DNA from: Pseudarthrobacter siccitolerans
GTDB taxonomy: Bacteria > Actinomycetota > Actinomycetes > Actinomycetales > Micrococcaceae
Reading direction: 5' to 3'
Length of the DNA stretch: 64,000 nt
NCBI RefSeq assembly: GCF_001046895.1
Contig: NZ_CAQI01000059.1
Coordinates: 124,001-188,000, forward strand
This document shows positions 28,629 to 37,459 of this stretch, one piece after another; positions within the stretch are counted from its first letter, which is position 1; each line of letters begins with the position of its first letter. Under the pieces are notes generated by a model that made no database searches, had not been told where the DNA came from, and was given only the letters and a program-made list of their open reading frames with translations. Position numbers and translations under genes: made by a program.

Positions 28629-30782
28629 TCACTTTTTCCGTGGCCGCCGCGGCTTGAAATGCGGGTTCTCGCCGGCCTTGCCCTGGAAGGTGCGCCGGCC
28701 GGGCAACGGGATCTGCTCACGCAGCAAGCCGCCCCGTGCGGTACTGGGATGGTCCTCGCTGGGGAGGTAACCGCCGTCGGACGTCCCGGTGCCGGCATCG
28801 GCGGGTGGCTGCGGGGACGCCTCCCGCTGCGGAGCGGGGCCTGCACGGAAGGACACGGCGTCGAACTCGCCGGAAATACGCGGAATGAGGCCGGTGTCCA
28901 CCGAGGTGGTGGCGCGCTCCGGCGCAGCGGGGCGACGGTCGCCGGAGGGCGCATCTGGTGAAGAGCCCGACGGCGGTTCCCCGCCGTCCGCGGAAGGCGG
29001 GGCAGATCCCCCGCGCCCCAGCCGTCCCATCAGGGGCCCGAGGAGGTCCCGCAGTTCTGATACCCGGAACAACTTGAGCAGGAAGAAGTAGGCCACCAGC
29101 ATGACCGGGCCCACCACGATCACCGTGATCAGCGCTGTGATCCGGTCATGCCAGGCGAAACCTACCGGGCTGTAGCTGCCCATGAGCCAGAGCGCGCCTG
29201 CACCTGCAATGGCGGAACCCAGCGCGGCGTAGCCCATCCGGATGTAGGAGTTGGCGATCCTTGCCCCGTCCAGGTGGCCCAGGAGCCGGCGCAGGAAGTA
29301 CGCGCTGATGACCACCGAGAGGATGTTGCCCACCATGTAGAGGACCGCGATGGCGTAGATGATCTGGTTGACGGGCAGGAACTGGATGGCAAACGCCCCG
29401 GCCACGTAAACAACGGCGAGCAGCAGCTGGATGTAGAACGGCGTGCGGGCGTCCTCGTTGGCGTAGAAGACGCGGGACATCATGAAGTTGGCGCTCATGA
29501 ACGGGGTGCTGAGGGCGAGGATGGTCAGCGTCTGGGCCAGCATCACGCCGTCCTGGCGGATGCCGCCGGAGAAGAACATTCCGAGCGGGCCCGCGAGGGC
29601 GAAGAGCGCCAGGGCCCCGAAAACCGTTGCGACGGCCATGGTCCGCAGGCCGTGCGAGAGAGCGTCCCGCAGTTCGGCCCGGTTGCCCTCCTGGGACGCC
29701 CGTGTCATCCGGTTGAACAGGACCGTGGCCAGGGACAGGGCAATGATGGAGTGCGGCAGCAGGTACAGCTGGCTGGCCACCTCCAGCACCGCGTTGCCCG
29801 GCAGCATGCTTGCTGCGGGGTCACCCGCCTGCTGCAGCCGGAGCCGCTCTGCGCCGGGAATGGTGGCGATACGCATGACGTACAGGAAGGCAAGCTGCCC
29901 GACGGCGGCCGTCAGCAGCGTCCAGACGCTCAGCTTCGCTGCCTGGCCCAGTCCCACGCCGCGCCAGCCGAACCGCGGCCGGAGTCCCAGCTTCAACCGG
30001 ATCACGGGAATCATCAGGATGGCTGTCTGCGACACCACTCCGATGGTGGAGAAGCCGGCCACAAAGAGCGTTTGGGTGTCTCCCCAGTTGTCCAGGGTAT
30101 GCGGGCTGAACTCGTTGGTGCCGAAAATCCAGATGAACATGCCCAGCCCGGCGATCGCCACCACGTTGTTAAGGATGGGTGCCCACATCGCAGGCCCGAA
30201 TGCGCCGTTGGCGTTCAGGACCTGGGTGAGGAGGGCGTAGAGGCCGTAGAAAAAGATCTGCGGCAGGCACCAGAAGGCGAACGTTACTGCCAGTGCCTTC
30301 TGCTGCGGTGAATACCCCTGCGTGGTGAGCTCAATGACCCAGGGCGCAGCCAGCGTCACCAGGGCTGTGAGCCCCAGCAGGAGCAGGACAGCCAGCGTCA
30401 GCAGCCGGCTGATGTAATCCGCTCCCCTGTCCGGAGCCTTGCTCGCCTTGATGATCTGCGGCACCAGGACGGCGTTGAACACGCCGCCAGCCACTAGAAG
30501 GAAGATCAGGTTGGGCAGGTTGTTGGCGTTGATGAAGGTGTCGTTGACCGTGGATCCGAGACCCAGGGCCGTGCCGAGCATCCAGGTCTTGCCGAAGCCC
30601 AGGAAACGCGACACCAGAGTCCCTGCGGCCATGATGGCGCTGGAGCGGGTTTCGCTTGCACCTGCAGCGGCCGGTTGGGCGACGTCCGGTGCCGCCGGCT
30701 CCGGGGGGACGCCGTCGGGCGCCGCGTCATCGGGCCGGCTGGACCTGTCGGAAGGAAAATTGGAAGCTGACATCGAGTTCAT
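28629..30782 (-). CDS. murJ: Lipid II flippase MurJ
   Basis: Polytopic protein of 717 residues that flips the peptidoglycan precursor lipid II across the membrane. The MviN/MOP core (about 50-580, some 14 helices) begins MAAGTLVSRFLGFGKTWMLG and contains NNLPNLIFLLVAGGVFNAVL, characteristic of MurJ. The N-terminal 48 residues and the C-terminal ~130 residues are disordered; the tail is rich in Pro, Ser and Arg. The mycobacterial fusion to a pseudokinase is absent, and that part is the next gene. It lies downstream of the Nudix gene on the same strand (52-bp gap). Confidence 0.93.
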   Translation of the reverse strand: MNSMSASNFPSDRSSRPDDAAPDGVPPEPAAPDVAQPAAAGASETRSSAIMAAGTLVSRFLGFGKTWMLGTALGLGSTVNDTFINANNLPNLIFLLVAGGVFNAVLVPQIIKASKAPDRGADYISRLLTLAVLLLLGLTALVTLAAPWVIELTTQGYSPQQKALAVTFAFWCLPQIFFYGLYALLTQVLNANGAFGPAMWAPILNNVVAIAGLGMFIWIFGTNEFSPHTLDNWGDTQTLFVAGFSTIGVVSQTAILMIPVIRLKLGLRPRFGWRGVGLGQAAKLSVWTLLTAAVGQLAFLYVMRIATIPGAERLRLQQAGDPAASMLPGNAVLEVASQLYLLPHSIIALSLATVLFNRMTRASQEGNRAELRDALSHGLRTMAVATVFGALALFALAGPLGMFFSGGIRQDGVMLAQTLTILALSTPFMSANFMMSRVFYANEDARTPFYIQLLLAVVYVAGAFAIQFLPVNQIIYAIAVLYMVGNILSVVISAYFLRRLLGHLDGARIANSYIRMGYAALGSAIAGAGALWLMGSYSPVGFAWHDRITALITVIVVGPVMLVAYFFLLKLFRVSELRDLLGPLMGRLGRGGSAPPSADGGEPPSGSSPDAPSGDRRPAAPERATTSVDTGLIPRISGEFDAVSFRAGPAPQREASPQPPADAGTGTSDGGYLPSEDHPSTARGGLLREQIPLPGRRTFQGKAGENPHFKPRRPRKK

Positions 30783-30834
30783 CGTCTCACCCGCCGGAGC
30801 CGATTACCGCACCGCGGGTGCCGGCGGTGCGGCC

Positions 30835-31383
30835 CTATAGGTGTTCGGGGAGGACTTCCCGGGCGAGGTCGGCAATGCGGCGCTCGTTGGGGAAGGACAG
30901 TTTGCGCGCAAGTTCCTGGATGGGAACCCAGGCCACATCCACCGCTTCCTGGTCCGGATCGTTCTCGATGGTGAGCTCGCCGCCGGTGGCACGCAGGAGG
31001 TAGTGATGAACGGTTTTATGGACGCGGTGGCCGCTTACGGTAAACCAGTAGTCGATGCTTCCCAGCGGCGCGAGGATGTCTCCTTCGATGCCGGTTTCCT
31101 CGGCAATCTCACGGACAGCGGCCTGCTCGTTGTTTTCCTTGCCCTCCGGATGCCCCTTGGGCAGGCACCATTCCAAACGTCCGCCGCGATTAAGGCGGGC
31201 GATGATGGCCACCCTCAGTTCGGCGTCGGACGTGTCCACAACGACGCCGCCGGCGGAGACTTCCTCCACCGTAGGCAGCGAGGCCGGTGCCGAATGCTGG
31301 GCAGGCGCAACGTGCGCACCGATTGCCGACGGCAACGGTGCGTTTGTCCTCCTGCCTGGAGCGCTCGGTACTGGATGGGCCAT
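30835..31383 (-). CDS. Nudix hydrolase
   Basis: A 182-residue protein with a complete Nudix box (GHPEGKENNEQAAVREIAEE followed by TGI), the metal-binding signature for hydrolysing nucleoside diphosphates linked to another group. Upstream lie the family strands SAGGVVVD and RLEWCLPKG. The N-terminal ~40 residues are disordered. I choose the ATG at 31381-31383; the frame stays open upstream through the antisense strand of pcnA and is not coding there. Divergent from pcnA, and followed by murJ. Such Nudix genes beside pcnA are common in actinobacteria; the true substrate is unknown. Confidence 0.9.
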   Translation of the reverse strand: MAHPVPSAPGRRTNAPLPSAIGAHVAPAQHSAPASLPTVEEVSAGGVVVDTSDAELRVAIIARLNRGGRLEWCLPKGHPEGKENNEQAAVREIAEETGIEGDILAPLGSIDYWFTVSGHRVHKTVHHYLLRATGGELTIENDPDQEAVDVAWVPIQELARKLSFPNERRIADLAREVLPEHL

Positions 31384-31542
31384 GGAGTCCACTCTAACGA
31401 CTGTTGCCCGTCCGTGATGACCGGAACATGACATCAACATGGACGGCATATGACGCACTTTGCCGGGCGCGGACGGAATCAGCAGGATCTTGACAGAATT
31501 TTGGCCTGCGCCGCTGCTGGTTTCTGACAAGCTTAAGTAACT

Positions 31543-33048
31543 ATGGCGCACGCACATCACAAGACTGAATCCCACACCGTCGATTTCCAGGTGGACCCGG
31601 TGGTCCTGGAGCTCGGCCAGCGCTTTGTGGACGCCGGCCATGAACTGTCCCTGGTGGGTGGGCCGGTGCGTGACCTTTTCCTGGGCCGGACCTCGCCCGA
31701 CCTGGATTTCACCACGGACGCCACGCCGGACCAGACGGTGGCCCTGATTAAGAGGTGGGCGGACAACTACTGGGAGATCGGGCGCGCCTTCGGCACCATT
31801 GGCATGCTCAAGGCCGGATTCCAGATCGAGATCACCACCTACCGGGCCGAGGCATACGATCCTGAGTCGCGTAAACCCGTGGTGGCCTTTGGCTCGTCCT
31901 TGACCGACGACCTGCTCCGGCGGGACTTCACCATCAACGCCATGGCCCTCAAACTGCCTTCCCTGGAACTGGTGGACCCGTTCGGCGGCGTGAAGCACCT
32001 GCATGCCTCCGTCCTCGCGACGCCGGGGGCGCCTGAGGCGTCCTTCTCCGACGACCCGCTGCGGATGATGCGCGCGGCCCGGTTTGCCGCGCAGCTGGGC
32101 GTCTCGGTCCACGACGACGTGCGGCAGGCCATGACGCAGATGGCCGAACGGATCACCATCATTTCCGCCGAGCGGGTCCGGGACGAACTGGTCAAGCTGA
32201 TCTGCGGGTCGCGGCCCCGGGCGGGCGTTGACCTTCTGGTGGAAACGGGGCTGGCGGAGTTTGTGCTGCCTGAGGTGTCCGCCCTCCGGCTCGAATCCGA
32301 TGAACACCACCGGCACAAGGACGTCTACCAGCATTCGCTGCAGGTGCTGGAGCAGGCGGCGGAGCTGGAAACGGACGCAGAGGGCCCCGTGCCCGGGCCG
32401 GACTTTGTGCTGCGTTTCGCAGCATTGATGCACGACGTCGGCAAGCCGGCTACGCGGCGCTTCGAACCGGGCGGCGCGGTGAGCTTCCGCCATCACGACA
32501 TGGTGGGTGCCAAGCTCACCACGAAGAGGATGAAGACGCTGCGGTTCGACAACGACTCCATCAAGGCGGTGGCACGCCTGGTGGAACTCCACATGCGCTT
32601 CTACGGCTACGGGGATGCCGGCTGGAGCGACTCGGCAGTGCGCCGCTACGTCACCGACGCCGGGCCGCTGCTGGAACGGCTGCACCGGCTGACCCGCTCC
32701 GATGTCACCACCCGGAACCAGCGGAAGGCCGAGCGCCTGGCCTTCGCCTACGACGACCTTGAAGCCCGGATCGCCGCACTGCGGGAACAGGAATCGCTGG
32801 ATGCAGTGCGCCCCGATCTCGACGGAGCCCGCATCATGGAGCTGCTTCACCTGAAACCGGGGCCGGTGGTGGGCCGGGCTTACAAATTCCTGCTCAACGA
32901 GCGGATGGAACACGGACCACTGCCCGTAGAGGAAGCGGAGGCCAGGCTCCTTCGCTGGTGGGCCGAACAGCCTGAAGCAGCACCTGCCGCAGCCGGGACT
33001 GGAACCTCTCCTGCCGCCGTCGACCCTTCCCCTAAGGAGTCCAAGTGA
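31543..33048 (+). CDS. pcnA: CCA tRNA nucleotidyltransferase
   Basis: Class II nucleotidyltransferase of 501 residues that adds or repairs the 3' CCA of tRNAs. The catalytic region carries LVGGPVRDLFLGRTSPDLDF and the RRDFTINAMAL motif; the tRNA-head region follows, and an HD domain is present (FAALMHDVGKPATRRF). It is needed here because tRNA-Ile in this window lacks an encoded CCA. There is no obvious Shine-Dalgarno sequence before the ATG, so a leaderless transcript is possible. Its last codons overlap the next gene (GTGA). Confidence 0.94.
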   Translation: MAHAHHKTESHTVDFQVDPVVLELGQRFVDAGHELSLVGGPVRDLFLGRTSPDLDFTTDATPDQTVALIKRWADNYWEIGRAFGTIGMLKAGFQIEITTYRAEAYDPESRKPVVAFGSSLTDDLLRRDFTINAMALKLPSLELVDPFGGVKHLHASVLATPGAPEASFSDDPLRMMRAARFAAQLGVSVHDDVRQAMTQMAERITIISAERVRDELVKLICGSRPRAGVDLLVETGLAEFVLPEVSALRLESDEHHRHKDVYQHSLQVLEQAAELETDAEGPVPGPDFVLRFAALMHDVGKPATRRFEPGGAVSFRHHDMVGAKLTTKRMKTLRFDNDSIKAVARLVELHMRFYGYGDAGWSDSAVRRYVTDAGPLLERLHRLTRSDVTTRNQRKAERLAFAYDDLEARIAALREQESLDAVRPDLDGARIMELLHLKPGPVVGRAYKFLLNERMEHGPLPVEEAEARLLRWWAEQPEAAPAAAGTGTSPAAVDPSPKESK

Positions 33049-33629
33049 CCAATCCTGCCCTAGCCCCCCGCCCCCAGCTCTGGATCCTGCGCCACGGCGA
33101 GACCGAGTGGTCCAAGAGCGGGCAGTACACCGGACTCACTGACCTGCCGCTCACTGTGGAAGGGGAACAGCAGGCGGTGGAGGCCCGGAAGGTTCTGGAC
33201 CCCGTCGATTTCGACCTGGTGCTGACATCGCCGCTGCGGCGCGCCCGGCGCACCGCCGAACTCGCAGGTTTCCCGGATGCACAGCACGAACCGCTTGCCG
33301 TGGAATGGAACTACGGTGACTACGAAGGCATCAGCTCGGACCTCATCCGCAAAGACAACCCGGACTACCTCATCTGGACCCACGGCGTGCCCAACGGTGA
33401 GACGCTCGACGAGGTGGCGGCGAGGGCGGACAAAATCATCGGCCGCGTGCTCGAATCCGGAATGGATAACGTGCTGATTGTGGCCCACGGGCACTTCTCC
33501 CGGATCCTGACGGCCCGCTGGCTTGAACTCCCGCCCGCCGAAGGGCGGCACTTTATTCTCGGCACTGCGAAAGTGTGCACCCTGGGCTGGGATAAAAGGA
33601 CGCCGGCAATTGTCCGCTGGGGCCTTTAG
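33045..33629 (+). CDS. Histidine phosphatase family protein
   Basis: A 194-residue member of the phosphoglycerate-mutase-like superfamily. The phospho-accepting histidine is in ILRHGETEWSKSGQYTG, the second catalytic histidine in LIVAHGHFSRIL, and the conserved acid region in EWNYGDYEGI. The enzyme probably acts as an acid phosphatase on a small substrate; true mutase activity is less likely at this length. The GTG start overlaps the pcnA stop by 4 bp, indicating coupled translation. Confidence 0.88.
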   Translation: MTNPALAPRPQLWILRHGETEWSKSGQYTGLTDLPLTVEGEQQAVEARKVLDPVDFDLVLTSPLRRARRTAELAGFPDAQHEPLAVEWNYGDYEGISSDLIRKDNPDYLIWTHGVPNGETLDEVAARADKIIGRVLESGMDNVLIVAHGHFSRILTARWLELPPAEGRHFILGTAKVCTLGWDKRTPAIVRWGL

Positions 33630-33660
33630 GAAGTAATTTCCCAATTTTTTGAAAAGAACT

Positions 33661-33707
33661 AGGAATTAGGTAGCCACGGGCTATAACCGTGGTGTAGCTT
33701 TATTCCT
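33661..33707. other. Structured intergenic element
   Basis: Nested inverted repeats: outer AGGAAT (33661-33666) with ATTCCT (33702-33707), inner CCACGG (33674-33679) with CCGTGG (33687-33692). It lies 32 bp after the histidine phosphatase stop and just before two short, well-primed ORFs. It could be a terminator or a folded leader RNA. Confidence 0.45.
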
Positions 33708-33795
33708 GACCCCAGAGCCTCTCGCCGGGGTCGCGGCGCACGTTGCTTGAGCAGTCAGCTTGAACAACGGCAGAGCAGAAAAGGAGGTTGGGAAA

Positions 33796-33891
33796 ATGAT
33801 TACTTTGACTAGCGGATGGAAGACTGCCATCACCGCGGCCCCGGCCTCTGATGCTTTTGCACGCCGATTTCGGGGCCGTGTCGGCTCCTAG
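33796..33891 (+). CDS. Predicted 31-residue leader-like peptide
   Basis: A short ORF starting at an ATG with an AAGGAGG Shine-Dalgarno sequence 7-8 nt upstream, ending in TAG. The peptide begins MITLTSGWKTAITAAPASD and ends RFRGRVGS; it has no clear hydrophobic helix and matches no family I recognise. The strong ribosome-binding site argues that it is translated. It lies in a leader-like stretch upstream of the GT87 gene, so regulation of downstream genes is one possibility. Real but small microproteins and chance cannot be told apart by sequence alone. Confidence 0.4.
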   Translation: MITLTSGWKTAITAAPASDAFARRFRGRVGS

Positions 33892-34226
33892 CCCCTGCCT
33901 CTCCTGCCGGCCCTGACGCCGGCGGCGGTGCTGCGGCTGTCGCCCGCGCGGATGTCTTCCCCTTGAATGCACCTCGTGACCCTGTGGGCACCACTTCATC
34001 ACGGGATAACCTGCCCTCTTTTAGCCCCCACTGACTGCCTATTTTGCAGCTTCAGGCCGGTGCTCATTTAGTGGTATTCCCGCGCTCATAAACAGTGGCG
34101 CCTAATTCAAATTGCCCTATTTCAATGCATTCTGCTGCGCCCAAATCAGCACTCCATTCGGTGCTATGAGGGCTTAATTGTCGCGCCCATTTTGCGGGCC
34201 TATCAATTCGAAAGGAGGTGACCACC
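33892..34226. other. Leader-like region between two microORFs
   Basis: 335 bp without a gene. The first part is GC-rich with a CCGGC/GCCGG stem; the second part (from about 34020) is clearly AT-richer than the surroundings and holds a small AGCAC/GTGCT hairpin (around 34148-34165). It may contain a promoter or a long 5' leader for the downstream genes; no known riboswitch class is recognisable. Confidence 0.4.
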
Positions 34227-34367
34227 ATGATCAAGAAACTTCAACAGTTCCTCCGTCCCCAACAAAGAAGGCGCACCAGTCGGCGGCAGTTCAACAGTCC
34301 CCTGCTGGAGAAGCGGAGGGAAGACGTATTCGTCCTGATGCACCAGCAAATGAGCGGCCTCCGCTGA
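34227..34367 (+). CDS. Predicted basic 46-residue microprotein
   Basis: ORF from ATG 34227 to TGA 34365-34367, preceded by AAAGGAGGTG, an almost perfect Shine-Dalgarno sequence at ideal distance. The peptide is strongly basic in its first 35 residues (KKLQQFLRPQQRRRTSRRQF) and ends in LMHQQMSGLR; it may bind nucleic acid. I do not recognise the family. It precedes the GT87 gene by about 125 bp. The excellent ribosome-binding site is the main support. Confidence 0.5.
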   Translation: MIKKLQQFLRPQQRRRTSRRQFNSPLLEKRREDVFVLMHQQMSGLR

Positions 34368-34492
34368 CTCTTTTGGCCGGGGCCCGGGAGGACCGAATGA
34401 AGCACGTCTATGCGGCAGAGGGCCCACGCGGCGGTGCGTGGGCCCCTTGCCGTGCCCTGGATAACGCCGGAGGCTTCGGTAAGCTCGAGGGC

Positions 34493-35950
34493 ATGCAGGA
34501 GAACCAGCCGCCGGAGCATCGAGGGCGGTCCCGGCTGGTAGTCCCCAGCCGCAGTGACAGTCTCCTGCGCAACTTCACTGAAGTCATCGGCGGCCCCCTT
34601 GGAACCCGCTCCGCACCGGGCATCGTCCCGCCCGGGATCTTTACCGTTGAACGCGTCCTGATCATCCTGACGGTCCTGGCTGCCCTCGCCGGAATCCTGG
34701 TCAAAGGGTACTGCCGGGTTAATGGCTGGGAATCCCCCACGCAGTTCTATGCCACCTGCTATTCGGACTTTCCCGAGCTGTTCCGGAACCGGGGGCTGGC
34801 AGAAGGAACATTTCCGATCCTTGGTGCCGGAAGCGAGTTTGAGTACCCTGCCCTGACCGCCCTGATCGCCGGGGTAACGGCCTGGCTGGTCCCCGGGAGC
34901 GGGATATCGGATGCGCGGGTGCTCGGCTACTTTGACATCAACGTCACGCTGGTGGCCGCTGTCACCGTGGTGGCGGTCCTGGCCACCGCCCGGATGACCA
35001 GCAGGCGGCCCTGGGATGCCGCCATGGTGGCCCTGGCCCCCGGCATCGTGCTGGCCGGCACCATCAACTGGGACATGTGGGCCGTGGCCCTGCTCGCTGT
35101 GGGGATGTACTTCTTCTCGCGGCAACGGCTGGTGCTTGCCGGCGTCTTTATTGGACTGGGCGCGGCCACGAAGTTCTACCCGCTCCTGGTGCTGGGCGCC
35201 ATCCTGCTCCTTGCCCTCCGCACCGGACGGCTCCGTCCGTTTGTTGTCACGGTGGGGGCGGCCGCCGGTGCCTGGCTGGCCGCCAATCTCCCCTTCGCCG
35301 CCGCCAACCCCGCCGGCTGGCTCTACTTTTTCCAGTTCAGCGCCGACCGCGATGCCGGCTACAGCTCGCCCTGGTTTGCCTACAACCTGGTTGCAGACCG
35401 GCTGCGGTGGTCCCAGATCAGCCCGGCCGCCGTCGACCTCTTATCCCCCGGCCTTTTTCTGCTGTCCTGCGCTGCCATTGCCGCAGTCGCCCTGGCCTCT
35501 CCGCGGCGGCCCCGCCTGGCCCAGCTTGCCTTCCTGATCGTGGCGGCGTTCATCCTGACCGGGAAGGTTTATTCACCGCAGTATGTGGTGTGGCTGATCC
35601 CCCTGCTTGCGCTGGCCCGGCCGCGCTGGCGCGAGTTCCTGATCTGGCAAGGGATCGAAGGCCTGCATTGGGCAGCCGTGTGGATGTACCTTGGACAGGT
35701 GACCAGCGCAGGTTCCTCCCAGCACAACCTGGATATGCCCTACTACGTCCTTGCCGTGGCTGCGCACATGGCGGCGGTGGGCTACCTGATGCTGCGCGTG
35801 ACCTGGGACATCTATAAGCCGGACTATGATCCCATCCGGCGGCACCACCTGGACGATCCGCAGGGCGGCCCCTTCGCCGGTGCGCCTGACTGGTTCCGGC
35901 TAAGCCCTGCCGGTTCCCTCCTCCCGTGGAAGGAAAGATCCAATGCCTGA
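34493..35950 (+). CDS. GT87-type membrane glycosyltransferase
   Basis: Polytopic membrane protein of 485 residues with about ten helices. It resembles the glycosyltransferase 87 (polyprenyl-phosphate-mannose alpha-1,2-mannosyltransferase) family of actinobacteria, which build lipoglycans and arabinomannans. Landmarks are FEYPALTALIAGVTAWL, NWDMWAVALLAVGMYFFSRQ and GAATKFYPLLVLGAILLLAL. I choose the ATG at 34493 because earlier in-frame codons overlap the microORF region and look non-coding; its ribosome-binding site is weak. The gene overlaps the FAD oxidoreductase by 8 bp. The sugar and acceptor are not known. Confidence 0.78.
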   Translation: MQENQPPEHRGRSRLVVPSRSDSLLRNFTEVIGGPLGTRSAPGIVPPGIFTVERVLIILTVLAALAGILVKGYCRVNGWESPTQFYATCYSDFPELFRNRGLAEGTFPILGAGSEFEYPALTALIAGVTAWLVPGSGISDARVLGYFDINVTLVAAVTVVAVLATARMTSRRPWDAAMVALAPGIVLAGTINWDMWAVALLAVGMYFFSRQRLVLAGVFIGLGAATKFYPLLVLGAILLLALRTGRLRPFVVTVGAAAGAWLAANLPFAAANPAGWLYFFQFSADRDAGYSSPWFAYNLVADRLRWSQISPAAVDLLSPGLFLLSCAAIAAVALASPRRPRLAQLAFLIVAAFILTGKVYSPQYVVWLIPLLALARPRWREFLIWQGIEGLHWAAVWMYLGQVTSAGSSQHNLDMPYYVLAVAAHMAAVGYLMLRVTWDIYKPDYDPIRRHHLDDPQGGPFAGAPDWFRLSPAGSLLPWKERSNA

Positions 35951-37391
35951 CGTTGTGGTGGTGGGCGCCGGGCCCAACGGACTGGCCGCCGCCGTCGTGA
36001 TGGCCCGTGCCGGCCTGTCAGTGGAACTCTTCGAGGCCGGTGCAACGATCGGCGGAGGCGCCCGGACCAGCGAACTGATGCAGTCCGGGCACTTCCACGA
36101 TGTCTGCTCGGCGGTGCATCCAATGGCAGTCGCGTCCCCGTTCTTCAAGGCCTTCGAACTTTTCCGCCGGGTCAACCTCATCACTCCCGAGCTGTCCTAC
36201 GGCTCGCCCCTGGACGGCGGACGCGCCGCCCTCGCCTACCGGTCCCTGGACAGGACGGCTGAGGGACTGGGACGCGACGGCGGGGCGTACCGGCGGTTGA
36301 TGGCGCCCCTGGTCCAGCGGATCGACGACGTTATGGACTTTACGCAGAACCAGCTTCTGCGCCTCCCCCGAAACCCGCTGGCGGCGGGCATCTTCGGGCT
36401 GCGGACCCTGGAACAGGGGTCAGGATTATGGAACGCCCGGTTCAAGGAAGAACTGGCACCCGCTTTGCTGTCCGGTGTGGCCGCCCATGCCATCTCCCAC
36501 CAGCCGTCCCTCGCAGCTTCCGGCGGCGGGTTAATGCTGGGGGCACTGGGACACGCGGGCGGATGGCCTATTCCGGAAGGCGGCTCAGCGTCCATCGCTG
36601 CGGCCATGGCCCAGGACCTCATCAATCACGGCGGCGTCATCCACACCCATACTCCGATTGACCGGCTTGAGGATCTTCCCCCTGCACGTGCAACTTTGTT
36701 GAACGTGGCCCCGCAAGGGCTGCTGAACATGGCCGGCCATGCCCTTCCCACGAGCTACCGGGGGGCTCTGGAGTCCTTCAGGTACGGGAACGGCTCATGC
36801 AAAGTGGACTTCATCCTTTCGGGACCCGTGCCGTGGACGGCGCCGGAACTGGCCAACGCCGGTACGGTCCACCTGGGCGGCACCAGGGCAGAAGTTGCGC
36901 GCTCCGAGAACGAGGTCAGCGCCGGCAAGCACCCGGATCGGCCCTACGTGCTGGTGGCCCAGCAGTCCCGCTTTGACGCCAGCCGCGCCCCGGCCGGCCA
37001 CCACACTCTCTGGGCTTACTGCCACGTCCCCGCCGGATCAACGAGGGACATGACGGAAGCAGTGACAGCCCAGATCGAACGGTTTGCCCCCGGCTTCCGG
37101 GACCTGGTGGTGGAATCCAAAGCCATCACCGCGGCAGGACTGGCGAAGTACAACCGGAACTACGTGGGCGGGGACTTCAGTGCCGGGACCATGGACCTGT
37201 TAAACCTTGTCCAGCGGCCCGTTGTGTCCCACGTGCCCTGGCGGACACCGTTGCGCGGCGTCTACCTTTGTTCCTCTTCCACCCCTCCGGGCCCCGGCGT
37301 TACGGGCATGCCGGGCTTCCATGCCGCAAGGTATGCCCTTCAGGACATATTTGGTGCGCCGGTCCCGTCATTGGGGTTCGACGCGGCATGA
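35943..37391 (+). CDS. FAD-dependent oxidoreductase (phytoene desaturase-like)
   Basis: A 482-residue flavoprotein. The N-terminal Rossmann dinucleotide-binding motif is VVVVGAGPNGLAAAVVMARA, followed by LFEAGATIGGGARTSE, and the C-terminal GVYLCSSSTPPGPGVTGMPG binds FAD. It belongs to the NAD(P)/FAD oxidoreductase group that includes CrtI-type desaturases and PYROXD2. The real substrate is unknown; no carotenoid genes are nearby, so a carotenoid role is not supported. The start overlaps the 3' end of the GT87 gene by 8 bp. Confidence 0.8.
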   Translation: MPDVVVVGAGPNGLAAAVVMARAGLSVELFEAGATIGGGARTSELMQSGHFHDVCSAVHPMAVASPFFKAFELFRRVNLITPELSYGSPLDGGRAALAYRSLDRTAEGLGRDGGAYRRLMAPLVQRIDDVMDFTQNQLLRLPRNPLAAGIFGLRTLEQGSGLWNARFKEELAPALLSGVAAHAISHQPSLAASGGGLMLGALGHAGGWPIPEGGSASIAAAMAQDLINHGGVIHTHTPIDRLEDLPPARATLLNVAPQGLLNMAGHALPTSYRGALESFRYGNGSCKVDFILSGPVPWTAPELANAGTVHLGGTRAEVARSENEVSAGKHPDRPYVLVAQQSRFDASRAPAGHHTLWAYCHVPAGSTRDMTEAVTAQIERFAPGFRDLVVESKAITAAGLAKYNRNYVGGDFSAGTMDLLNLVQRPVVSHVPWRTPLRGVYLCSSSTPPGPGVTGMPGFHAARYALQDIFGAPVPSLGFDAA

Positions 37392-37459
37392 TCCATGCTG
37401 CCTCCTCCGCCGCCCGGGCGGTGGCGGGCTGACCGCAGAAACCGGGAGATAATGGCGCG

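Noticed and set aside
31384..32913. Upstream extension of the Nudix frame through the antisense strand of pcnA
   Set aside because: Homology begins only at about residue 40 of the chosen protein, and pcnA on the other strand is clearly real.
33796..33970. Stop-codon read-through of the 31-codon ORF into an in-frame extension after TAG
   Set aside because: The extension is only 25 codons, Leu/Pro-rich as expected of GC-rich sequence, and shows no read-through context.
34178..34492. N-terminal extension of the GT87 protein from 34178
   Set aside because: It overlaps the well-primed 46-codon ORF, has an odd composition and no ribosome-binding site.
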